This document shows positions 42,881 to 50,140 of a stretch of 64,000 nucleotides of DNA, one piece after another; within the stretch, counting starts at the first letter, position 1, and every line of letters begins with the position of its first letter. Location: contig DASXVN010000080.1 in NCBI GenBank assembly GCA_036504235.1, positions 1 through 64,000 on the forward strand. The letters are read 5' to 3'. The position numbers and the translations under genes are program-made. The notes under the pieces were generated by a model. It did no database searches. It saw only the letters and a program-made list of their open reading frames with translations, and was not told where the DNA came from. Source of the stretch: Zipacnadum sp036504235 (GTDB lineage: Bacteria > Armatimonadota > Zipacnadia > Zipacnadales > Zipacnadaceae).

Positions 42881-44419
42881 ATGAACAAGCGCTTCGCGCC
42901 GCTGGGCCTGTCCTTCCTCCTGCTGCTGCTACTTCTGGCTGGCGCCGCTCAGGCGTCAATCAGCCCCTTCCTCCTCACCAAGCTGAAGGATTCCGTCGTG
43001 CTCATTGACGTCACCCTCACTCTGCCGGACAACAAGGAAGGCGGCGCCCGGGGGAGCGGCTTTCTCATCAGCGCCGACGGTCAGATCGTCACCAACGCTC
43101 ACGTTGTCTCGCTGAAGTCCGAGAATGACGACGGCACCGAAGTGACGGCCACGGCCCGGGACATCAAGATCATCTTCCACCCCGGCACCCCCCAGTCCAA
43201 GACCTACACGGCCCAGGTCCTGCGCGAGAACCCCGATCTGGACCTGGCGCTGCTCAAGGTGGACCTCCCTACCCCTTCCTTCCTCGAGTTCGCCGACTCG
43301 GATGCGGCGGAGGAGACCACCACGATCTATGTCTGCGGCCATCCCCTGGGGCTGGATGAGTTCTCCATCCGCAGCGGCAGCATCACCGCCCACCGCACCT
43401 GGGAGAACCACAAGTACCTCGAGCACGACGCCATGGCCGAGAGCGGCAACAGCGGCGGCCCGGTGGTGGACGGGGACGGCCGCGTGCTGGGCATCCACAG
43501 CCTCACGCTGGGCAAGTCCAACCTGATGAAGTTCGCCATCCCCTCTAATGTGGTCAGCGACTGGCTGAAGACCCCGGAAAGCCAGGACCCCCAGCCGGTC
43601 AAACCCGGGGCCGAACTCAAGGACCTCCTGGACGCGGCCAAGTTGCATTACGCGGAGAAGGACGGCGGGTTCTTCGACCTGGCCTACGATAACGACATCA
43701 CCGTGCACGTCCACCACTACAAGGACTTCCTGCGGGTCTACGTCCCGCTGGGCGAGATCGAGGGCGACACCGACGCGGAGAAGGGCACCAACGCCAAGCT
43801 GGCGCTGCGCTTCAACTACACCGACCCGGTGGGCCGCATGAGCATCTGGAGCCACGACGGCAAGCTGGACCTCTACTGGGAGGCCCAGGTGCCCTTCAGC
43901 GTGGCCAGCGGCGACTACCTGCGAGTGCTCGCCGACGCGGCGGCCAGCCAGGCCAAACGCTGGGGGCAGGTCGTGGCCGGCGAGAAGCCCGGCGACCCCG
44001 ACAACCTCTATCCCGGCGGAAACGAGGACGCGCAACTGGCCGACCTCAAGGCGAAGCTGGAGGCCTCCGGAATCAAGTTCGAGGCCAAAGACAAGTTCTT
44101 CAAGCTGGCCTATGACAACGACATCATCGTGTTCGTCTCGCTCATCAAGGGCATGGCCTGGACCCACACCTGGGTCGGCGGCATGCCCGGCGGCAGCAAC
44201 GCGGGCAAGGGCCAGAAGGCCCTGGAGTTGCTCCAGCGCAACTGGGACGACGAATTCGGCCGCCTGAGCCTGGACAGTGACGGCGACGTCATCTGGGAAT
44301 CCCAGGTGCCCTGCAACCTGTTCACCCCCACCTATCTGGCGATCCTGGCCAACGCCTGCGCCGACCAAGCCGCCAGCTACAAGAAAGTATATGGCGACAT
44401 CCCGCTGAACGGCGGCTAG
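42881..44419 (+). CDS. Secreted trypsin-like serine protease with two YbjN-like repeats (512 aa)
   Basis: Start at 42881 after CGGAGGTG; signal peptide MNKRFAPLGLSFLLLLLLLAGAAQA. The S1C/HtrA-type protease domain has an intact triad: His74 (TNAHVV), Asp121 (DLDLALLKV), Ser191 (ESGNSGGPV). No PDZ domain follows. Instead there are two tandem repeats of about 120 residues (about 247-370 and 388-505), each with FFxLAYDND, a long insertion, a DxDGxxxWExQVP strand and a helix ending in LA-ADQA. These resemble the YbjN/type III chaperone-like fold. Envelope protease; the repeats may bind substrate or sense ligand. Confidence 0.9.
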   Translation: MNKRFAPLGLSFLLLLLLLAGAAQASISPFLLTKLKDSVVLIDVTLTLPDNKEGGARGSGFLISADGQIVTNAHVVSLKSENDDGTEVTATARDIKIIFHPGTPQSKTYTAQVLRENPDLDLALLKVDLPTPSFLEFADSDAAEETTTIYVCGHPLGLDEFSIRSGSITAHRTWENHKYLEHDAMAESGNSGGPVVDGDGRVLGIHSLTLGKSNLMKFAIPSNVVSDWLKTPESQDPQPVKPGAELKDLLDAAKLHYAEKDGGFFDLAYDNDITVHVHHYKDFLRVYVPLGEIEGDTDAEKGTNAKLALRFNYTDPVGRMSIWSHDGKLDLYWEAQVPFSVASGDYLRVLADAAASQAKRWGQVVAGEKPGDPDNLYPGGNEDAQLADLKAKLEASGIKFEAKDKFFKLAYDNDIIVFVSLIKGMAWTHTWVGGMPGGSNAGKGQKALELLQRNWDDEFGRLSLDSDGDVIWESQVPCNLFTPTYLAILANACADQAASYKKVYGDIPLNGG

Positions 44420-44444
44420 GCTGACGGACAAACCCTGACCACCC

Positions 44445-44478
44445 GCGCCGGTTCCTCCTCGAGGAACCGGCGCTTTTT
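44445..44478 (+). terminator. Rho-independent terminator of the protease gene
   Basis: GCGCCGGTTCCTC-CTC-GAGGAACCGGCGC-TTTTT, a perfect 13-bp stem with T5. Confidence 0.95.
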
Positions 44479-44690
44479 GCGTTTCCGCTCCGCCGCGCCC
44501 GACGTTGCCCTATCTCTCTCCCGCGAAGCGGGGGAGAGTGGCGCCGCGCGCCGTTCAGCGCGGTGACGAGAGGGGGAGGCCGTTGGCGCTAACGGCGGGA
44601 CCCCCTATCCCCCGTCGCTGACGCGCCGGGTACTCTCCCCCGCAAGCGGGAGAGAGATAACGGCTCGTTCCGAGGTCGTTCGCCGTTTGC

Positions 44691-44736
44691 TGCTGTTCCC
44701 CCCTCTCCTGCCAGGAGAGGGGCCGGGGGTGAGGCC
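44691..44736. repeat. R2 hairpin repeat
   Basis: CTGTTCCCCCCTCTCCTGCCAGGAGAGGGGCCGGGGGTGAGGCC, same orientation as 42715. Confidence 0.85.
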
Positions 44737-44756
44737 TCCCATTCGCTGCCTGTCAG

Positions 44757-44816
44757 CTAGCGAGCGGGCGTGTGTGGCTCCGCTTCGCTCCGCCAAACGC
44801 GCCCCTACGGGGAAGA
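44757..44816. repeat. R4 repeat copy
   Basis: CTAGCGAGCGGGCGTGTGTGGCTCCGCTTCGCTCCGCCAAACGCGCCCCTACGGGG. It is the inverse orientation of the copy at 63567-63618. Confidence 0.8.
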
Positions 44817-44821
44817 TGCAC

Positions 44822-44859
44822 AAAAACGCGGGGGCGGAACCTTCCGGTCCCGCCCCGCG
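44822..44859 (-). terminator. Rho-independent terminator of the amt operon
   Basis: On the minus strand GCGGGGCGGGACC-GGAA-GGTTCCGCCCCCGC then GTTTTTG, about 30 bases after the PII stop. Confidence 0.9.
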
Positions 44860-44887
44860 CTGCTGCTCTGCTGGATTGTAGCCGCTA

Positions 44888-45226
44888 CTAGATGGCGTCC
44901 GGGCCGCGCTCGCCGGTGCGGATGCGGACTACCTCCTCCAGATTCGACACGAAGATCTTGCCCGCGCCGATCTGGCCGTCGTTGGCCGCGTCACAGACCG
45001 TCTCCACCACCTGCGGCGCGATCCGGTCGTCCACTACCACCTCGACCTTGATCTTGGGCACAAAATCCACCTGCATCGCCGCCGTCCGGTAGGTCGAGGT
45101 CTGCCCCTTCTGCCGGCCGAACCCCTTGACGTCGCTGGCGGTGAGGCCGGTCACGCCGATCTCATGCAGGGCGTCCTTGACCGCGTCCAGCTTGTGCGGA
45201 CGGATGATCGCCTCGATTTTCTTCAT
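44888..45226 (-). CDS. glnK: Nitrogen regulatory protein PII, GlnK type, lacking Tyr51 (112 aa)
   Basis: Trimeric PII signal protein. Standard length and motifs: MKKIEAIIRPHKLD, VKGFGRQKG (T-loop base), and GQIGAGKIFVSNLEEVVRIRTGERG (ATP and 2-oxoglutarate binding). In the T-loop the uridylylation site Tyr51 is methionine (TYRTAAMQVDF; codon ATG), whereas Tyr46 is kept. Covalent uridylylation by GlnD at the usual residue is therefore impossible, and control probably rests on ADP/ATP and 2-oxoglutarate only. Last gene of the amt operon, so it most likely binds and blocks the Amt channel. RBS GAGGTAG precedes the ATG. Confidence 0.95.
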   Translation of the reverse strand: MKKIEAIIRPHKLDAVKDALHEIGVTGLTASDVKGFGRQKGQTSTYRTAAMQVDFVPKIKVEVVVDDRIAPQVVETVCDAANDGQIGAGKIFVSNLEEVVRIRTGERGPDAI

Positions 45227-45254
45227 GATCTACCTCCTCGGGCTCGCGCCCTGG

Positions 45255-45929
45255 TTAGAAGTTGATGTCGAGCTGCGTCGTGAAGGTGTCCTTGAGCGCG
45301 CTGGAATTATACCAGTCGTAGCCGAAGATGACGCTTACGTTGTCGGCGAAGTTGTACGAGACGCCGGCGTTCAGCGCTCCCCAGACGTTCTGGCCGCTCT
45401 GGTAGTCCACCGCGGCCCACCACTTCTTGCTGAGGTTCCCATCAATGCCGGCCATGAGCATGTTCTCATCGGTCCCCAGAGCCGCTTTGTTGCCGTGGCA
45501 GTAGCCCAGGGTCAGGCGCACCGGCGCGAAGGTCTTGGAACCCAGCAGGTACACCATATTGTAGTCGGTCTTATCCTGCTTGGTGCCGAAGCCGAAGCCC
45601 CCGACGACCAGGGTAGGAACTCCGCCCTTCTCCGCCAGCAGCTTGTACTTGGCGTTGAAGAACAGCGGGTCCGAGAAGCCGGTGATATAGTCAATCCCCG
45701 CCTCGGCTCTCCCGCCGGCGAAGCCGTACTCGGGGCCGAGGTCGTAGGTCGGACTACTGGTCACCCCGGCGTTGTGCGCCACCACGTAATTGTCTAGACC
45801 CAGATGCCAGGTCTTGTCGGCCTGGATATCCGTCGAGGGAATCCAGATGAGCGTCGAGGGGGTCGCGAAGGCGCCCACCGCGACTACCAGCGTCAGTACT
45901 ACTGAGAGACACAGACTGTATTTGGTCAT
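45255..45929 (-). CDS. Outer-membrane beta-barrel protein in the amt operon (224 aa)
   Basis: Start at 45929 after AGGAGGAATCAAATC. Signal peptide MTKYSLCLSVVLTLVVAVGAFA. The mature part is built of amphipathic strands (TLVVGGFGFGTKQ, VRLTLGYCHGN, WAAVDYQSGQNV, VSVIFGYDWYN) and ends in ...DINF. A C-terminal Phe is the recognition signal for the BAM machinery. With about 200 residues it would make an 8-12 strand barrel. Placement between amt and glnK suggests a porin or diffusion channel helping ammonium cross the outer membrane; that is inference. Confidence 0.87.
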   Translation of the reverse strand: MTKYSLCLSVVLTLVVAVGAFATPSTLIWIPSTDIQADKTWHLGLDNYVVAHNAGVTSSPTYDLGPEYGFAGGRAEAGIDYITGFSDPLFFNAKYKLLAEKGGVPTLVVGGFGFGTKQDKTDYNMVYLLGSKTFAPVRLTLGYCHGNKAALGTDENMLMAGIDGNLSKKWWAAVDYQSGQNVWGALNAGVSYNFADNVSVIFGYDWYNSSALKDTFTTQLDINF

Positions 45930-45958
45930 GATTTGATTCCTCCTGGGAATTGATGGTA

Positions 45959-47494
45959 CTAGCCTTGGATCACGTAGTCCGGGTAGGCCTCGACGCCGGT
46001 TTCCGGCACGTCCAGACCCGCTAGCTCGTCCTCGGGCTTGCTGCGCATCGGGGTGAGCTTGTTGATGACCTTGAACACCACGAAGGCCAGTACCAACGTG
46101 TAGACGATACAGGTCAAGACCCCGATGAGCTGGGCGACGAACTGGTCCGAGCCGCCGAAGAACAAGCCGCGCACCCCGTGGGCGACCCCGTTGAGGCCCT
46201 TGCCGTAGGTGCCGTCCGCGAACAGCCCCAGGGCCAGGCAGCCCCACAGACCGTTGGCGCCGTGTACGGCGACCGCGCCGACCGGATCGTCGATGTGGAA
46301 CACGCGCTCCACCAGGATGACTACGGCGCAGACGATGACTCCGGCCACCAGACCGATGACGACCGCGGCCCACGAGGGGATGAAGGCGCAGGACGCCGTC
46401 ACCGCCACCAGCCCGGCCAAAAAGCCGTTGGTGGACATGGGCGCATCGAACTTGCCCGTCAGCTTGTGCATGAACAGCATCGCCGAGATCGCGCCGGCGC
46501 AGGAGGCCAGTGCGGTGTTGACCGCCACGACCGCCAGGCGGAGGTCGCCGCCGGCCAGGGTGCTGCCCGCGTTGAACCCGAACCAGCCGAAGGCCAGGAT
46601 GTACGCCCCCAGCATGGCGATGGGGATATCGTGACCCGGAATCGCGCGCGGCTCCTTGTTCTTACCGAACTTGCCGATCCGAGGCCCCAGCAAGTAGGCG
46701 CCGACCAGGGCGGTGAGTCCCCCGACCGCGTGCACGACACTGGAACCGGCGAAGTCCACGTAGCCGTTGCCGAGAGCGAAGTTGGTCCCGAGCTTGGCCA
46801 GCCAGCCTCCGCCCCAGACCCAGTTGCCGAAGAACGGGTAGATCAGGGCCGCCGCGGCGACGCCGTAGAGGCAGAAGTTAGCGAACCTCCAGCGCTCGGC
46901 CATCGCGCCGGTGGGGATGGTCGCCATAGCGTCCATGAACACGACCTGGAACATGAACAGGGCGAAAACGGCTACATCGTAGTTCACGCCCCCGAGGGCC
47001 CAGCCGGTCGTGCCGAACAGTCCAAAGTCCTTGCCGAACAGCTTGATCGCAAACTCGCCGTTCAGCCCGGCGCCTCCTCCGAGGGTCGCCAGCGGTCCGG
47101 CTCCCCCGAACATCAGGGCGAAACCGAAGAAGTAGAACACGGTGATCCCGATCGCGTAGATGATGAGGTTCATCATCATCGTATGCACCGCATTTTTGGA
47201 GCGCACGAAGCCGGTCTCCAGCATGGCGAAACCAGCCTGCATGAACATGACCAGGAAAGCGGCCATGAGCACCCAAACGTAGTTGATGGCGATTTTGGCG
47301 TGCCCTAGCTCGGCGGCCAGTTCGCCCACTGTGGGCTGGCCGGCGGTGGCCGCGGTGAGATCCGCGGCGGCACCGGTCTTATCCCCAGTGGGGTCTCCGG
47401 CATACACGGCCTGCGCTACGACGAGCAGCAGCAGGCCGAGGACCAGCAGCAGCAAGACGGTGCGGCGGGTCGGGGGGCGGCAACAGCTAAACAT
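45959..47494 (-). CDS. amt: Ammonium transporter Amt (511 aa)
   Basis: Eleven-helix Amt/Mep/Rh channel. A signal-like helix and a polar stretch (residues about 1-65) precede the core. Hallmarks: MQAGFAMLETGFVRSKN (about 85-101), AMATIPTGAMAERWRF (about 189-204), DFAGSSVVHAVGG with pore His255, FGWFGFNAGS, and VAVHGANGLWG with pore His411. ATG follows GAGGAGGACGATTCTG. First gene of the amt - barrel - glnK operon (gaps of 29 and 28 bases). Presumably induced under nitrogen limitation; I could not identify a sigma-54 site upstream. Confidence 0.97.
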   Translation of the reverse strand: MFSCCRPPTRRTVLLLLVLGLLLLVVAQAVYAGDPTGDKTGAAADLTAATAGQPTVGELAAELGHAKIAINYVWVLMAAFLVMFMQAGFAMLETGFVRSKNAVHTMMMNLIIYAIGITVFYFFGFALMFGGAGPLATLGGGAGLNGEFAIKLFGKDFGLFGTTGWALGGVNYDVAVFALFMFQVVFMDAMATIPTGAMAERWRFANFCLYGVAAAALIYPFFGNWVWGGGWLAKLGTNFALGNGYVDFAGSSVVHAVGGLTALVGAYLLGPRIGKFGKNKEPRAIPGHDIPIAMLGAYILAFGWFGFNAGSTLAGGDLRLAVVAVNTALASCAGAISAMLFMHKLTGKFDAPMSTNGFLAGLVAVTASCAFIPSWAAVVIGLVAGVIVCAVVILVERVFHIDDPVGAVAVHGANGLWGCLALGLFADGTYGKGLNGVAHGVRGLFFGGSDQFVAQLIGVLTCIVYTLVLAFVVFKVINKLTPMRSKPEDELAGLDVPETGVEAYPDYVIQG

Positions 47495-47738
47495 CAGAAT
47501 CGTCCTCCTCAGCAGCTAAGAATGGTGAAAAGGGGTGCGGCTGCGACAGTGCTACTATCGCACAGTCGTGTTTCCCCCACTTTTCCCTTTTCTTTCGCCT
47601 ATGTTTCGTTGTCCAAAAAGTTTGCGGGAGGCCGAGGTCGAGAAGGTGCTGCGGGGACGGCGGGGGAATGACACTGCAAATCTGCTGCTGTTGGGACTCG
47701 CTTCGGTCGCCCGCGCGTATGAACAGGAGGTCCTGCGT
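47495..47738. promoter_or_regulatory. Divergent promoter region between amt and the glycosidase operon
   Basis: Contains TGCGA-N11-TCGCA (47542-47562) and a pyrimidine-rich stretch. It must drive two operons, but no -10/-35 pair is convincing. Confidence 0.35.
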
Positions 47739-50090
47739 ATGTTGTGCCGCCTAACGCCTCTGGCCGTCGTCTTAACCGTTTTGCTGGTCGTCCCCGCGTT
47801 CGCCACCTCACAGTCCGTCTGGCAGGGAGAGGCGGAGTCGGTGGTGGCGGCCGGGAACATGGCCAACGGAGGGACCCTCGTGGACGACGCGGCCGCCTCC
47901 GGCGGCAAGACCGTATGCATTCCCTTCAAGCCCGGGGCTAAGGGCCACGATCTGGTCTTTGGCACGCCCCGCGTGCAACTCCAGGGACGCTGCGAGATTA
48001 CCTTCTGGGTGCGCGGCGAGAACCTGCCGCCCCTCTCCCACGGCATGCGACTCACCCTGGTGGCGCACGACAAGACCACCATGCTGTGGGCCTACTGGCG
48101 AGAGACCCGCATCTATGGCGACAACCTGAATCCCCAGGGGTATACGGCGCTCACCTTCGACCTGAACATCCCCTTCGGCAAGACCGATACCTATGCCCCC
48201 GAGTTCATCCTGGACTGGGAAGCGCAGAACGACGGCGTCCTGCCGGTCCTGTACCTGGACAAGCTGGAGATCAAGTCCCAGGTCTACGAAACCCCCGAAA
48301 TCAGCGAGGTCTGGCCCGACAAGGTCCATTACCTGCCCGGGGCGACCGTAGCCGTGCGCACCACCGTCGTGAATCCCACCGCGGCCCCCGCCGAGATCAC
48401 CCTGGTCGGCGAGGAGACGCGGGGCCTGGACGTCAAGCGCGAGGTCTTCCGCCAGACCGCGACCCTCGCGGCCGGCGCAAGCCAGCAGATCACTCCCACC
48501 TACAAGCTCGGGCCGGAGGAATACGGCCGCGAGATTCGCGTCGCCCTGCTGGTCGGGGGCAAAGAAGTCTCCGCGGGCCGCGAGTACTTCGGCGTCTCCA
48601 AGGTCCCCCTGTGGGTCGCCGGCGGCAGCGGCGTGGACCGCTCCTTCAATAACGGCGGCCGCGGCTACTCCTTCTACGTCTCCCCCGCCTCCGGACAGCA
48701 GAGCTGGGCCGACGTGCTCTACTCCAAGAGCCTGCGCCGGACCTACTTCGAGTTCTTCTCCTGGTCGCCCGGCGACATCACCGACCAGGCGCCGGAGGAG
48801 GACCCCTTCCTCGGCGGCGAGGGCCGCGCGATCTTCCGCAGCAAGCAAACGGTCATCATGCAGAACGGGATGCTCAACTCGGTGGGCCTGTGGCCGGTCT
48901 CCTACGTCAACGGCACCGCCTGGGCCGACTCGGGCTACAAGCTCTTCCAGCAGCACCCGGAATGGTTCCTTTATGACGCCAATGGCGAGGTCGCGGGCTA
49001 CGAGATGGACGGACGCGAGACGTATCGCCGGCGCAACGACATTGACTTTGACGTCAACTCCTATCAGCACATCTTCTTCCAGGCCGTGCTCAACCACTCG
49101 CTCCCCGAGGTCCAGCGCTTCATCGCCGACCAGTACATCCGCTGCGGCAAAGTGATGGGCTTCAGGGGCGTGCGCATGGACGTGCGCTACCTGGAGGTCT
49201 ACCCCGGCGAGCGCGACTTCTACGGTCGCGAGATCGCCAAGACCTATGAGGAAGCCGACAAGATCAGCGCCGCCGCCGTGCATAACGTCAAGGCGATGGT
49301 CCACAAGGAGATCCCCGACTTCACCTTCGGCTACAACTACGCCTCGCCCGAAGAGACCAAGGACATGCGCCTGACCATGATGGAACGCTGTGAGGGCGGC
49401 GCGTGGATGCTCGACGAAATCCCCTGCGTCTACCAGGAGAAGACCTCCCCCTTCCACATCTGGAAGGCCTACGCCCGCCGCATGACTTCCTGGGGCGATC
49501 AGGTCCGCAAGTGGGGCGGCGTCTACAACCCCTACGACTTCCGCCGCGGCGCCAAGTATGACTCCGATCTGATCTACTCGGCCATGTTCCGCATCATCTG
49601 CGGCGGCCACGATTACGGCGGCTGGTTCCTCAACAGCCGCACGCCCGTGCCCGACTATGGCCTGTACACCAACCGCTTCAGCGAGCTGATCTACAGCACC
49701 AAACTCGACTGGATTCCCGAGATCAAGGGCGCCGTTCAGGTCCAGTCGGCCGCGCCGCTCTGGTGGGAGGACATGTGCTACTGGAGCCAGTCCAACGAGG
49801 GCAAGAAGCAGCTCATCGTGCACCTCGTCAACCCGCCGAAGTCGGCCGAGGTCGAGGAGAATCCCAACGACGACATGAACCCGCCCGTGCGCGATATCCA
49901 GGTCACCTGCGCCCCCGCCGGCGGCCAGGCGGCGACCGCGGCCTACCTGGTCTCCACGGAGCCGCTGGAGCTGACCGGCGCCAGCGAGGCCAGCGTAATC
50001 AAGCTGCCGCTGCGCGACGCCGGCGCCGGCAAGATGGTCGTCACCGTCCCCAGCGTGCTCTTCTGGAAGACCCTGGTCTTCCAGTTCTAG
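47739..50090 (+). CDS. Secreted TIM-barrel glycosidase-like protein with N-terminal CBM-like module (783 aa)
   Basis: Start at 47739, exactly 8 bases after AGGAGG, with signal peptide MLCRLTPLAVVLTVLLVVPAFA; the open frame extends upstream but without support. Residues about 25-185 form a jelly-roll or CBM-like module (RCEITFWVRGENLPP...). About 190-285 are Ig-like (YLPGATVAVRTTVVNPTAAP). About 300-680 form a barrel with candidate nucleophile Asp481 in GVRMDVRYLEVYPGE and further acids in AWMLDEIPCVYQEK. A C-terminal beta domain ends VPSVLFWKTLVFQF. Near-identical layout to the next gene, and homologous to the 637-aa protein of the other operon, which lacks the N-terminal module. Likely polysaccharide hydrolase; family not fixed. 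Confidence 0.88.
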   Translation: MLCRLTPLAVVLTVLLVVPAFATSQSVWQGEAESVVAAGNMANGGTLVDDAAASGGKTVCIPFKPGAKGHDLVFGTPRVQLQGRCEITFWVRGENLPPLSHGMRLTLVAHDKTTMLWAYWRETRIYGDNLNPQGYTALTFDLNIPFGKTDTYAPEFILDWEAQNDGVLPVLYLDKLEIKSQVYETPEISEVWPDKVHYLPGATVAVRTTVVNPTAAPAEITLVGEETRGLDVKREVFRQTATLAAGASQQITPTYKLGPEEYGREIRVALLVGGKEVSAGREYFGVSKVPLWVAGGSGVDRSFNNGGRGYSFYVSPASGQQSWADVLYSKSLRRTYFEFFSWSPGDITDQAPEEDPFLGGEGRAIFRSKQTVIMQNGMLNSVGLWPVSYVNGTAWADSGYKLFQQHPEWFLYDANGEVAGYEMDGRETYRRRNDIDFDVNSYQHIFFQAVLNHSLPEVQRFIADQYIRCGKVMGFRGVRMDVRYLEVYPGERDFYGREIAKTYEEADKISAAAVHNVKAMVHKEIPDFTFGYNYASPEETKDMRLTMMERCEGGAWMLDEIPCVYQEKTSPFHIWKAYARRMTSWGDQVRKWGGVYNPYDFRRGAKYDSDLIYSAMFRIICGGHDYGGWFLNSRTPVPDYGLYTNRFSELIYSTKLDWIPEIKGAVQVQSAAPLWWEDMCYWSQSNEGKKQLIVHLVNPPKSAEVEENPNDDMNPPVRDIQVTCAPAGGQAATAAYLVSTEPLELTGASEASVIKLPLRDAGAGKMVVTVPSVLFWKTLVFQF

Positions 50091-50140
50091 GCAGCGTGAC
50101 TCGCGACGGCAACTAGCCGCATCAGTAGGAGGCGCTTAAC

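Larger units (their letters stand above)
44420..44887. other. Gene-free convergent region with terminators and repeats
   Basis: Between two convergent genes. Holds a strong terminator (44445-44478), CTCTC hairpin repeats (about 44505-44560 and 44603-44669), an R2 copy (44691-44736), an R4 copy (44757-44816) and the PII terminator (44822-44859). No ORF is supported. Confidence 0.75.

Noticed and set aside
47495..47738. Sigma-54 promoter upstream of amt
   Set aside because: No TGGCAC-N5-TTGC-type match could be found on the minus strand in this interval.
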